Position numbers and translations under genes: made by a program. The notes under the pieces were generated by a model. It worked only from the letters and a program-made list of their open reading frames with translations. It did no database searches and was not told the origin of the DNA. A stretch of 6,176 nucleotides of DNA from contig JAGGTC010000126.1 of NCBI GenBank assembly GCA_021163945.1, positions 1 through 6,176 on the forward strand, written 5' to 3'. This DNA comes from Deltaproteobacteria bacterium. Lineage in GTDB: Bacteria; Desulfobacterota; Desulfofervidia; Desulfofervidales; DG-60. Below, piece by piece: positions 1 to 5,813 of the stretch. Position 1 is the first letter of the stretch; the number at the start of each line of letters is the position of its first letter.

Positions 1-2
1 AA

Positions 3-77
3 AAGAAAAAGCATACAAAACAATTCAAGGGGGCAGTTCAGCAGATAGAACGGGGGTTATATCTGGCTAGGGCTTAG
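3..77 (+). CDS. Possible 3' end of an upstream + strand gene (partial)
   Basis: One + frame stays open from the window edge to a TAG at 75-77 and would give a short basic, helix-like C-terminus that includes KQFKGAVQQIERGLYLA. A second + frame is open from base 2 to a TAG at 68-70 but gives a Gly/Ser-rich, less protein-like peptide. The third + frame stops at 46-48. The preferred frame would place the upstream gene in the same direction as the gene at 137, with about 60 bases of AT-rich spacer between them. With only 24 codons visible, no family can be named and the stretch may be non-coding. Confidence 0.3.
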   Translation, partial: KKKHTKQFKGAVQQIERGLYLARA

Positions 78-97
78 TTTTGTTCTATAATTGTCTC

Positions 98-116
98 ATA
101 AAAATGTATTTATTTA
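98..116 (+). promoter_or_regulatory. Candidate TATA-box promoter for a leaderless transcript
   Basis: An A-rich stretch (ATAAAAATG, 98-106) is followed directly by TATTTATTTA (107-116). This is centred about 25-27 bases upstream of the ATG at 137, the distance expected of an archaeal TATA box when transcription starts at or next to the start codon. The purine/A-rich part upstream could serve as the BRE. No Shine-Dalgarno sequence precedes the ATG, which fits a leaderless mRNA. AT-rich spacers give chance matches, so the call is tentative. Confidence 0.4.
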
Positions 117-136
117 GGTAAATTATCTGTTTAGGT

Positions 137-391
137 ATGGGAGGAGTGGAGAAGAAACCTATACCAAAGACATATAGTGAGCTCCTAGCTGAATACAAGA
201 AAATAAGATCGGTTGTAACCGATGATACCCTATTCATGGCCAAAGCACTATTGTATATAGCCAAACAATTATCAAGGAGGAGGATGCGGAGACCGTCTGA
301 ATACAATATATTCGTGAGAGAAAAATTGAAGCAAGGGATGACCCTCAAGCAAGCTATTGAAGAATGGAGAAAGCATAAGAAGGAAACCTAA
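137..391 (+). CDS. Small basic protein with an HMG-box/YABBY-like C-terminal motif
   Basis: The product has 84 residues. Residues 10-45 look like a helical lead-in. They are followed by a basic run (SRRRMRR, 46-52) and then RRPSEYNIFVREKLKQG (51-67) and MTLKQAIEEWRKHKK (68-82). The pattern R-x-P-S-x-Y-N-x-F ... K-x-G ... K-x-A ... W resembles the first two helices of HMG-box and plant YABBY domains, and short proteins with this motif are known from viruses. The likely role (inferred) is DNA binding, as a transcription regulator or architectural protein. The ATG at 137 has no ribosome binding site in front of it, and an AT-rich box lies about 27 bases upstream, so a leaderless mRNA is likely. 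It is the only complete + strand gene, is more AT-rich than the minus-strand block, and converges with it. An unrelated helical protein with a chance match is possible. Confidence 0.8.
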   Translation: MGGVEKKPIPKTYSELLAEYKKIRSVVTDDTLFMAKALLYIAKQLSRRRMRRPSEYNIFVREKLKQGMTLKQAIEEWRKHKKET

Positions 392-405
392 CTTCCCCTT
401 TTTTT
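392..405 (+). terminator. Candidate T-run terminator after the 84-residue gene
   Basis: Directly after the TAA at 389-391 comes CTTCCCC followed by seven T (399-405). Archaeal intrinsic termination needs mainly a T-run on the coding strand, so this fits the end of the + strand transcript. A weak short stem is possible between GGAA (382-385) and TTCC (393-396). On the minus strand the same bases are an A-run and would not terminate the opposing operon. Confidence 0.4.
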
Positions 406-413
406 CTGTAAGC

Positions 414-2942
414 CTAGCTGGCTGTTGGCTTTCCTAGGGTCTGTTCTAGGGCTTTTATCTCGGCGTCTAGGTCGTCTATTCTCTGGCTGAGCATCTCTAT
501 GGTCTCCTGAATATCTCCTATCCTCGCCTCTCTCCTCAATTTGGCCAAGGCCATCCTGCGCTTGAGGGTTTCAAGCTTCTTCTCCTCGATCGGCTTCTTC
601 TCCTCTGGAGCCATCCTAACCCTATCCATCTGGATAGCTATCCTCTCCTCCCAGACCCTTAGCTCGGCTTCTAAGAGCTTCTTTTGATCCTCTAGATCGC
701 TCTGGAGATCCATGAGCTTCTCCATCAAGGCCCTCCTCCTATTCCTAAGCGATTCAAGCCTCCTCTCCAAGGTCTCTGGCGCTGGAGCCCGCTTCTCCTT
801 CTTCAAGGTCTCTATCTCGACTATCTTATCCACCCTGTCTCCCCTGATTCCAAGGCCTAGGAGGGCGGCCCTCAATTCGTCGGCGGTCATCTTATCGTCT
901 CTATACGCCGAGATATACGCCTTCTTCATATCCTCCTTCCAATCCAAGTCATATTCCTCCTCCATGGCCTCCAGCATCAAGACCCTCGCCTCCTCTGGAT
1001 AGCTGAGCTTCTCCAGCCGCTGATTGGCCTCCTCATAGGTCAAGTATCCCTCCCTATACTTCCTCTTAATAACTGAGGCCACGGCCGAGATATGCTCCCT
1101 GAAGATGTTGGCCTTCTCGGCCTTAATTGCGTCGGGTATCCAATCGGGATGAATCCCCTCAGCCCTGAGGAACTCTTCCATCCTCTCTGGAGTCCAGACA
1201 CCCCACTCCACGCCCCATCTCGCCAAAATCCTTCCTGGAAGCTTGTAGGCTATCTGGACTAGGTTCTCCCTCCATCTCGGGTCTATGTCGGCCTCCCTCA
1301 AGAAGGTCTTGACATCCTCCTCGGTCATGGTGGCTCCAGTATAGGGCGACTTAAGCCCCCTCCAAAGCATCTCATAGACCTGAGAAGTGGTGGGTAGGAC
1401 CCAGTGAGCGGCCCAATAGGATTCAGCCCAAACCCTCTCAAACCCGACCTTCTCCAATAATTCGGCGAACTCATCTGGAAAGCCCACCAATTTGGCCCTA
1501 GCAGTCTCTCCAAAGACTGGTGGATAAGCCTCTCGGACGAAGAATCTTATGAGATCGCTGGCCCCTGGAATCCTCCAAGAATGCTTCTTATACGCCTCTA
1601 TCCACTTGTCGTCCAAGCCGCTCCATGCGCCTATCTGGTTCACATCCTCCTCGGATATGATTCCCCTATGCCACATCCAGAGAGCGTCTTCTAGAGATGG
1701 ATAGCCTCCACGTATCCTCTCCTTGATCCACTTGACTAGGGCGAAGTCCCAGACTGGGCCAGCCGTGGCCCCCACGACTCCTCCCACGACCGAGCCGACT
1801 ATGGTGGTGGCTATCGCTGATCCAAATGCTCCTCCCAATCCGAGGTGCTTGAAGGGTATGATTGCTTCAAACGCTATCGTGGCCAGCTCCATGGTCGAGA
1901 TGCATCCAATAGCCGTCATGAGTAGCTCCGAGATCACCTCCTCAGGCTCCTTCTTCCCTGGCTTGAAGATGCCCATCAAGGCGTCTATGAACGGCTTAAA
2001 CACGCCCTTAACCCACTCGGCCAGGGCTTGGCCAGCTCCTCCAAGCCTCTCCATCATCGGTCTAATGACCCTGGCTTGGAATAGGGTTGAGAGCGTGTCG
2101 GCGGCGCCTGGAAGCGTCTTGGTGAAGAAGTTATATATGCCATCCCATAGCCCTCCAGCGCCCTCGGCCAAGGTCTTAACGAAGTCGCTGAACGGCCTGC
2201 CTATCCACTTCTCGAGAGCCTCTGAGACCGCGGTCTGAGCCCCATCGAACGCGCTTACCATGGTATCCTTAGCGTCCTTGATCCTATCCTCGAGGGTCGA
2301 TCCGATCTCGCCTATCTTCTCCTTGGTCGAGTCTATCCATTTTGGCACGTTTTCCCAGAGCTTGTCGGCGGTCTCCTTAGCCCCCTTGATCCAATCCTTT
2401 AGCCAGTCTGGGATGACTCCCCAAACGATGTCGGCCAACTCTCTTAGGGTTCCAACTGGGTCTGTGAAGAAGTCTATTATCAGCTTAACCTCTAGGTCTC
2501 CCAGCTTTTTAAGCCATTCGAGTGGAGCCTTGACCCAGTCTGGGATGGCTCTCCAAATCTTCTCCCCCAAGCCTTTAAGCGCCTCGACAGGGTTCGTGAA
2601 GAAGTTGTAGATGGCTTCTCCAACCCCCCAATATATCCTCCAGAACCAGTCGAATATGCTTTTAACCCAGCCTGGAAGCTTCTCGTAAACCCACTCCAAC
2701 CCGCTCTTAACGAATTGAACTGGATCCATGAAGAAGCTCCAAATCTTATCTCCTAGATACTCCCAGAGATTATATATCCACAATAGCCCTTGATGAATCC
2801 ATGCGGGTAAGATGTCCCAGACCCATCTACATAATGCCTCCCATTCTTTCTCGAGTTGGAGGATGACCTGTTGGATGAACTTGGCTATGTCTCCCACGAT
2901 CGGGGTTTCCTCAACCCAGCCTGGTATCTCTATGTATGGCAA
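414..2942 (-). CDS. Tape-measure-like virion protein with Trp/Phe 44-residue repeats, membrane segment and coiled coil
   Basis: The product has 842 residues and starts at TTG (2940-2942), supported by a GAGGTGA Shine-Dalgarno sequence six bases upstream. Domains in order: residues 1-205 are Trp/Phe-rich amphipathic helices with an exact 44-residue period ([IL]PxW at 45, 89, 133 and 177; FFxxPV at 70, 114 and 158). Residues 206-330 are helical linkers. Residues 338-400 are hydrophobic and glycine-rich (IVGSVVGGVVGATAG, 381-395), like a membrane segment. Residues 411-715 hold about five degenerate helical hairpins, each opening with [ST]xE[ED] or a variant (429, 539, 583, 634, 685). Residues 720-835 form a charged coiled coil. 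Phage tape-measure proteins are long, helical, carry spaced Trp/Phe repeats and often membrane segments, so a tape-measure or genome-delivery role is the best inference. It is the last gene of the minus-strand cassette, 26 bases after the previous stop. It could instead be another membrane-active virion protein; no catalytic motif is visible. Confidence 0.75.
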   Translation of the reverse strand: MPYIEIPGWVEETPIVGDIAKFIQQVILQLEKEWEALCRWVWDILPAWIHQGLLWIYNLWEYLGDKIWSFFMDPVQFVKSGLEWVYEKLPGWVKSIFDWFWRIYWGVGEAIYNFFTNPVEALKGLGEKIWRAIPDWVKAPLEWLKKLGDLEVKLIIDFFTDPVGTLRELADIVWGVIPDWLKDWIKGAKETADKLWENVPKWIDSTKEKIGEIGSTLEDRIKDAKDTMVSAFDGAQTAVSEALEKWIGRPFSDFVKTLAEGAGGLWDGIYNFFTKTLPGAADTLSTLFQARVIRPMMERLGGAGQALAEWVKGVFKPFIDALMGIFKPGKKEPEEVISELLMTAIGCISTMELATIAFEAIIPFKHLGLGGAFGSAIATTIVGSVVGGVVGATAGPVWDFALVKWIKERIRGGYPSLEDALWMWHRGIISEEDVNQIGAWSGLDDKWIEAYKKHSWRIPGASDLIRFFVREAYPPVFGETARAKLVGFPDEFAELLEKVGFERVWAESYWAAHWVLPTTSQVYEMLWRGLKSPYTGATMTEEDVKTFLREADIDPRWRENLVQIAYKLPGRILARWGVEWGVWTPERMEEFLRAEGIHPDWIPDAIKAEKANIFREHISAVASVIKRKYREGYLTYEEANQRLEKLSYPEEARVLMLEAMEEEYDLDWKEDMKKAYISAYRDDKMTADELRAALLGLGIRGDRVDKIVEIETLKKEKRAPAPETLERRLESLRNRRRALMEKLMDLQSDLEDQKKLLEAELRVWEERIAIQMDRVRMAPEEKKPIEEKKLETLKRRMALAKLRREARIGDIQETIEMLSQRIDDLDAEIKALEQTLGKPTAS
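2349..2810 (-). repeat. 132-bp in-frame tandem repeats (3.5 copies) in the tape-measure-like gene
   Basis: These encode residues 45-198. The period is exact: on the + strand, GTGAAGAAG-like strings within 12-base blocks starting at 2461, 2593 and 2725 are 132 bases apart, and CCAG[TC]CTGG blocks start at 2403, 2535 and 2667, again 132 apart. At protein level [IL]PxW recurs at 45, 89, 133 and 177, with a further VPKW at 199 (half a period). A matching aromatic residue lies at 42, 86, 130, 174 and 196. The copies are diverged in bases but keep register, which shows old duplication under selection for length or helix phase. Confidence 0.85.
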
Positions 2943-2948
2943 AGGTCG

Positions 2949-2955
2949 TCACCTC
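2949..2955 (-). promoter_or_regulatory. Shine-Dalgarno sequence deciding a TTG start
   Basis: GAGGTGA on the minus strand lies six bases upstream of the TTG at 2940-2942, in the 26-base gap after the TAA of the previous gene. It matches the archaeal 16S anti-Shine-Dalgarno (ACCTCC-type) tail and settles the rare TTG as the start of the 842-residue protein. Confidence 0.75.
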
Positions 2956-2968
2956 GAGGTAGAGGTTT

Positions 2969-3229
2969 TTATCTCCGCTTGATCCTAACCTTCATGGTCT
3001 CGACTTTAGTGCCCAATACCTCCTCTATCTTCTTCTTGATCGCCTCGGCCTCCTTCTCCTTACTATACTCGTCTTTCCAGATGAAGACGGTTTGAGGTGG
3101 AATCCTATCGCTCCAAAACGTTATGGCTATCTGGGTTCTGGTCACCCCTGGCTCCACGTAGACAGGTATCTCGGCTCGCTTGATGTGTAGCTCGTGCTCC
3201 TCCCATTCCTCCTTCTTCTCCTCAGCCAC
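2969..3229 (-). CDS. Small charged protein of unknown function in the virion cassette
   Basis: I do not recognise this 86-residue protein. It begins with an acidic/lysine stretch (1-13), continues with probable beta strands (IPVYVEPGVTRTQIAITFW, 21-39, and TVFIW, 47-51), then an amphipathic Lys/Glu helix (55-72), and ends with a basic strand (KVETMKVRIKRR, 75-86). It has no Cys, signal peptide or membrane segment. The start is GTG at 3227-3229, with GGTGAT five bases upstream inside the preceding gene. The two frames overlap by eight bases, so translation is probably coupled. Its position between the CxCxxC protein and the tape-measure-like gene suggests a minor structural or assembly (chaperone-like) role, by context only. 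Confidence 0.8.
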   Translation of the reverse strand: MAEEKKEEWEEHELHIKRAEIPVYVEPGVTRTQIAITFWSDRIPPQTVFIWKDEYSKEKEAEAIKKKIEEVLGTKVETMKVRIKRR

Positions 3230-3434
3230 CCTCCATCACCCCTGGCCTCGACTTCTTCAAGTTCTTGAGCATCTTCTCGGCGATTGGTCTAAGGAGTTGG
3301 CATGCCTCGCAGTCACAGCCACCATATAAGGCGTAGAAGTATGCGGCCAGGTGTCTCTGAGCCACCTCTGGATCCACGGTTGGCATTATAGCGGTCTTCT
3401 TCCTGGATTTTCTAGGCTTTGGATTCTGGCTCAT
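3222..3434 (-). CDS. Small CxCxxC protein of unknown function
   Basis: This protein has 70 residues. The N-terminus is basic (PKPRKSRKK, 5-13). A helical core follows with GGCDCEACQLLRP (38-50), giving Cys40, Cys42 and Cys45, and a basic tail (KNLKKSRPG, 57-65). Three closely spaced cysteines could bind zinc or an iron-sulfur cluster if a second subunit supplies more ligands, or could form disulfides; the sequence does not decide. The start ATG overlaps the stop of the 136-residue gene in an ATGA junction, and the 3' end overlaps the next gene by eight bases, so it belongs to the coupled operon. A head-tail or tail-assembly accessory role is possible from position only. I cannot name a family. 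Confidence 0.8.
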   Translation of the reverse strand: MSQNPKPRKSRKKTAIMPTVDPEVAQRHLAAYFYALYGGCDCEACQLLRPIAEKMLKNLKKSRPGVMEGG

Positions 3435-3841
3435 ACTCTCACTCTAAAGATCTTGGCTAGAAAGCTTATAAACCTATCTAGGATCATCCACCAAAAGGCG
3501 TATTTCTTGGGTAGGGCGCATATCCTCCAGGTGATGGTGTGGTCGTAGCTGGTTCCAGGGCTCCAGCCCCTTATGGTGAGGATGCATGGAGATTCTGGGA
3601 GCTCGTAGTATTCGCTCCATTTGATGGTCTCGTTGTCTCCGTGGAGGTATTTGCCGTAGGGTCTGGGGAATATCTGCTCCTCGCCGTAGTAAACGGCGGT
3701 ATAGACCATTCCACGGCATCCAGCTGGGAAGAAACACGAGACCGATACTATCACCTCCTCCTCTATCTTTATGGTTTGCTCTACTGGCTCGGTTTGAGAC
3801 GTATTGGCTGGAACGTCTAGATCGACTATGTAGAGGGTCAT
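3431..3841 (-). CDS. Predicted beta-sandwich virion protein with a hydrophobic C-terminal tail
   Basis: The product has 136 residues. The first ~110 are strand-rich with the landmarks VPANT (10-14), FFPAGCRG (37-44), GDNETI (68-73) and DHTITWRI (100-107). Small proteins with this layout (PANT near the start, FPxGC, GDNE, then a DHxIxxRI strand) occur, as I recall, in many uncharacterised phage and environmental virus genomes next to tail or fibre genes. Cys36, Cys42, Cys86 and Cys108 could form disulfides. The last 23 residues (114-136) are aromatic and hydrophobic with Arg at the end, suggesting a membrane anchor or amphipathic docking helix, which the better-known phage forms do not need. 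It starts at an ATG overlapping the TAA of the adhesin gene (TAATG), so the two are translationally coupled. It is probably a minor surface or host-contact protein; function unproven. Confidence 0.8.
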   Translation of the reverse strand: MTLYIVDLDVPANTSQTEPVEQTIKIEEEVIVSVSCFFPAGCRGMVYTAVYYGEEQIFPRPYGKYLHGDNETIKWSEYYELPESPCILTIRGWSPGTSYDHTITWRICALPKKYAFWWMILDRFISFLAKIFRVRV

Positions 3842-5289
3842 TACCTTCCCAACTCCCTTTCTGCGGGCTTCTCCCTTATAGCGCTTAGGATTCTGGTTAC
3901 GCCCTTTATGCGCGCCAGCGTCTTTTTAATCCTTATCCGAGCTAAGGTATCGGATAAGCCTAGGGTTTCTGAGAGGATTTTGAGGATGACGAACCGCTTC
4001 TCTAGGTAATCTGTGAGGGATAGGGTCTCGGATTTTATCATGCTTATGAGTTTGCTTATCCGATCTGTTAATCCTATGGTCTCCACGAATTCACGGTATA
4101 ATGTCTTAACCTTCTCCAGAACATCTGATACGGCTATGGTCTCGGATCTCACTATGCTGGCGAGCTTCACCACCGCATCCGATAATCCCATGCTCTCCAC
4201 AAGCTCTTTTACCTTAACCCTTAGAGCCGATACCACATCAGATAACGATAGCGATTCAGCTCTGGTAATACTCACAGACTTGACCATAACATCGCTTGTG
4301 GCTACGCTCTCAGAGAACTCGGTAACACATTCAGCCGCATACCACGTTCCATGGCTTGGCTCGGGATCGACATATTTCCTGATTATCACGAAGTCAAGAT
4401 ACTTGTTCACGTTATACTTGAACCAGTAGTTGGGCCGCATGGTGGTGTTCCACGAGGATTTAGTCCACTCGCCAGAATACAATTCGCCATAGTCGTCGTC
4501 GTAGATGCGGATGCCATAAGTGTCCGAGGACTTGCGGTAGATCTCCACCTTATAGTAGGTGTTCGCGGCGAACGTGGCCACGTCATAAACATATTCAAGG
4601 GTGCCAGCAACCCTGTTGCTCACATCCCAATCTCCATCGGTTCCATAATCGGTCACACAAACCCTGTTGCTGTATCCGCTCCCAGTCTCCTCGCCGTCGA
4701 AAACCGAGTAGTGCGGACTGCATGAGGTGCTCTCACGCCTCGTCCTAGTCACCACGGCCTCCCCAACGTCGAATACATGCTTCATGACCAAGATTCGGTA
4801 ATTGCTACCGTCCCCCCACACCTTCAACTCGCCGCTCTCCAAGGTATAGTAGCCCGATATGCCATAGTATCCAGCCCATCCATCATCATCCCACTTGGCG
4901 GAGTCCAGAGAGGTTCCGCTGAAATCGTCGAAGAAGATGAAGGTGGCCTCCCCATCTCCCACATAGGTGGCGTCTGACTTCCCATAATAGACGTAGATGG
5001 AGACCGTGTCTGGGCTGGCGGGTATGCTGGGAACCTCCACCCAAAATATCGCGTAGTCGCCGTCCACCTTCCTCTCCATCCAGTAGTCGAGTAAGTTTCC
5101 ATCCAAGTCCGTGAACCTAACATCCCCAAAATCGGTTCTACAGTTGGAGTTCAGGTAAACATGCTCTCCACCATCGGCTCCAGAACCATAGTGAACCACT
5201 ACACGGATCTGGTAATAAGTAACAGACCCAGCGCTAGAGCCATTTATATCGTGCTTTTTCCTGAATTTCCAGCCCGTAAGCCAAGCCAT
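3841..5289 (-). CDS. DUF2341 / lectin-like fibre or adhesin with C-terminal ESLxLSD repeats
   Basis: This 482-residue protein has a DUF2341-type domain at residues 5-105 (GWKFRKKHDI at the start, DVRFTD at 56-61, WVEVPSIP at 83-90, YVYYGKSDA at 99-107). A concanavalin-like beta-jelly-roll follows at about 115-310 (FFDDFSGTSLDSAKWDDDGW, 119-138; WYAAE closes at 316-320). Residues 326-452 hold seven [SAV]E[ST][LIMV]xx[ST]D repeats with Asp at 333, 351, 371, 389, 409, 427 and 447. A basic tail ends the protein (454-482). DUF2341 domains occur in archaeal and viral surface proteins and are thought to bind glycans or proteins. There is no signal peptide, as expected for a virion fibre made in the cytoplasm. 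The start is ATG with AAGGGGG upstream, overlapping the previous stop. The 11-base gap upstream and the TAATG junction downstream place it in the virion operon. Its likely role is host recognition (inference). Confidence 0.88.
   Translation of the reverse strand: MAWLTGWKFRKKHDINGSSAGSVTYYQIRVVVHYGSGADGGEHVYLNSNCRTDFGDVRFTDLDGNLLDYWMERKVDGDYAIFWVEVPSIPASPDTVSIYVYYGKSDATYVGDGEATFIFFDDFSGTSLDSAKWDDDGWAGYYGISGYYTLESGELKVWGDGSNYRILVMKHVFDVGEAVVTRTRRESTSCSPHYSVFDGEETGSGYSNRVCVTDYGTDGDWDVSNRVAGTLEYVYDVATFAANTYYKVEIYRKSSDTYGIRIYDDDYGELYSGEWTKSSWNTTMRPNYWFKYNVNKYLDFVIIRKYVDPEPSHGTWYAAECVTEFSESVATSDVMVKSVSITRAESLSLSDVVSALRVKVKELVESMGLSDAVVKLASIVRSETIAVSDVLEKVKTLYREFVETIGLTDRISKLISMIKSETLSLTDYLEKRFVILKILSETLGLSDTLARIRIKKTLARIKGVTRILSAIREKPAERELGR
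3934..4314 (-). repeat. Seven ESLxLSD protein repeats with alternating 18/20-residue spacing
   Basis: This region encodes residues 326-452 of the DUF2341 protein. The core [SAV]E[ST][LIMV]xx[ST]D occurs seven times. The Asp-to-Asp distances are 18, 20, 18, 20, 18 and 20, so the true unit is a 38-residue (114-bp) pair. The bases are diverged, but short strings such as ATGGTCTC and GGTCTCGGAT recur on the + strand. Similar 'ESLSLSD' repeats are known in archaeal and phage surface proteins, where they probably form a stalk. Confidence 0.85.
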
Positions 5290-5300
5290 CTACAACCCCC

Positions 5301-5810
5301 TTACGTCACCTGAATCTTCCACGTGATCTGCAGAGAATCTCCAGCATCCCAATCTATATTCAAGGCGCTGAAGGTCCGCCTGCAGAGCATGTTTCCGCCA
5401 GTCGAGGCGTCGAACACCCCTGACTCGGTTATGGACTCAGACCCCGTGTATCCGCTAAATGTCTTGATAAGCCTAGCCGTATCGTTTGTAACGGTCGTGG
5501 TAACCCTGTCCAAGGTATCGGCTAGCTCCCTATGAGTCTCGGTTTCGAGAGCGGTATCGGATGAGGAAGCGGCTGTGGTTCCCGTCCCGATGGCGATATA
5601 CTTGAATTGGGTTGTTACGGCTCCATTTATGAGTCCCGCTACCTGGGCTTTACCCACGTCTGTGATGACGTTCTTGATATGTCTCCGATCTTTGACGTTT
5701 CCGTATTTGTCGAAGACCACTAGTTCCAGCTCTCCCTTTACTTTTATTTTCTCCCTGAAGGGTGATAGGCCGCTTAGGAGTCGTCTTATTTTATTTATGA
5801 AGCTTGGCAC
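5301..5810 (-). CDS. Phage-type tail/fibre-associated structural protein
   Basis: The product has 169 residues. A basic helix (1-25) is followed by a strand-rich body with KNVITDVGKAQVAGLING (46-63), YIAIGTGTTAA (71-81), TALETE (86-91), SITESGVFDASTGGNMLCRR (126-145) and GDSLQITWKIQV (157-168). This order of motifs (ITDxG...VAGLING, the GTGTTAA turn, the E-G-[LV]-F-D strand, and a closing GDSLQxTWxI strand) is that of a common, functionally uncharacterised phage structural family found near tail-fibre and baseplate genes. It probably forms a beta-rich virion component. The start is GTG (5808-5810), fixed by a nine-base GAGGAGGTG Shine-Dalgarno sequence six bases upstream; no ATG lies nearby in frame. 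It follows the 73-74 residue gene by three bases and precedes the DUF2341 fibre by eleven. The same family in bacterial phages suggests exchange between virus lineages. Confidence 0.87.
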   Translation of the reverse strand: MPSFINKIRRLLSGLSPFREKIKVKGELELVVFDKYGNVKDRRHIKNVITDVGKAQVAGLINGAVTTQFKYIAIGTGTTAASSSDTALETETHRELADTLDRVTTTVTNDTARLIKTFSGYTGSESITESGVFDASTGGNMLCRRTFSALNIDWDAGDSLQITWKIQVT

Positions 5811-5813
5811 CTC

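Noticed and set aside
1..20. T-rich minus-strand terminator for the operon (A-runs at 1-4 and 6-10)
   Set aside because: It lies about 400 bases past the last minus-strand stop and inside a possible + strand coding end; the runs are short, so the support is too weak.
30..75. tRNA-like or other structured RNA in the upstream spacer
   Set aside because: No T-loop, acceptor pairing or cloverleaf can be folded by eye.
85..348. Minus-strand ORF of 87 codons opposite the HMG/YABBY-like gene
   Set aside because: It lies almost wholly antisense to the 84-residue gene, has no ribosome binding site and gives no coherent protein pattern.
798..1712. EF-hand calcium-binding domains suggested by the helix-turn-helix repeats
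   Set aside because: The turns lack the 12-residue DxDxDG loop and the closing Glu.
1723..2610. Two + strand ORFs (1723-2238 and 2260-2610) antisense to the long protein
   Set aside because: Shadow frames: Ser/Pro/Leu-rich translations, no ribosome binding sites, and the opposite strand has clear repeats and domains.
2349..2810. CRISPR array or non-coding tandem repeat
   Set aside because: The 132-bp period is in frame, diverged at base level and kept at amino-acid level, so it is a protein repeat. No short identical repeats with unique spacers are present anywhere.
3474..3737. Minus-strand ORF overlapping the 136-residue gene in another frame
   Set aside because: Pro/His/Arg-rich translation typical of an off-frame reading; the main frame has family-like motifs and coupled junctions.
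4824..5129. Minus-strand ORF inside the DUF2341 gene in another frame
   Set aside because: Low-complexity Ser/Thr/Pro/Trp translation; the DUF2341 frame is well supported.
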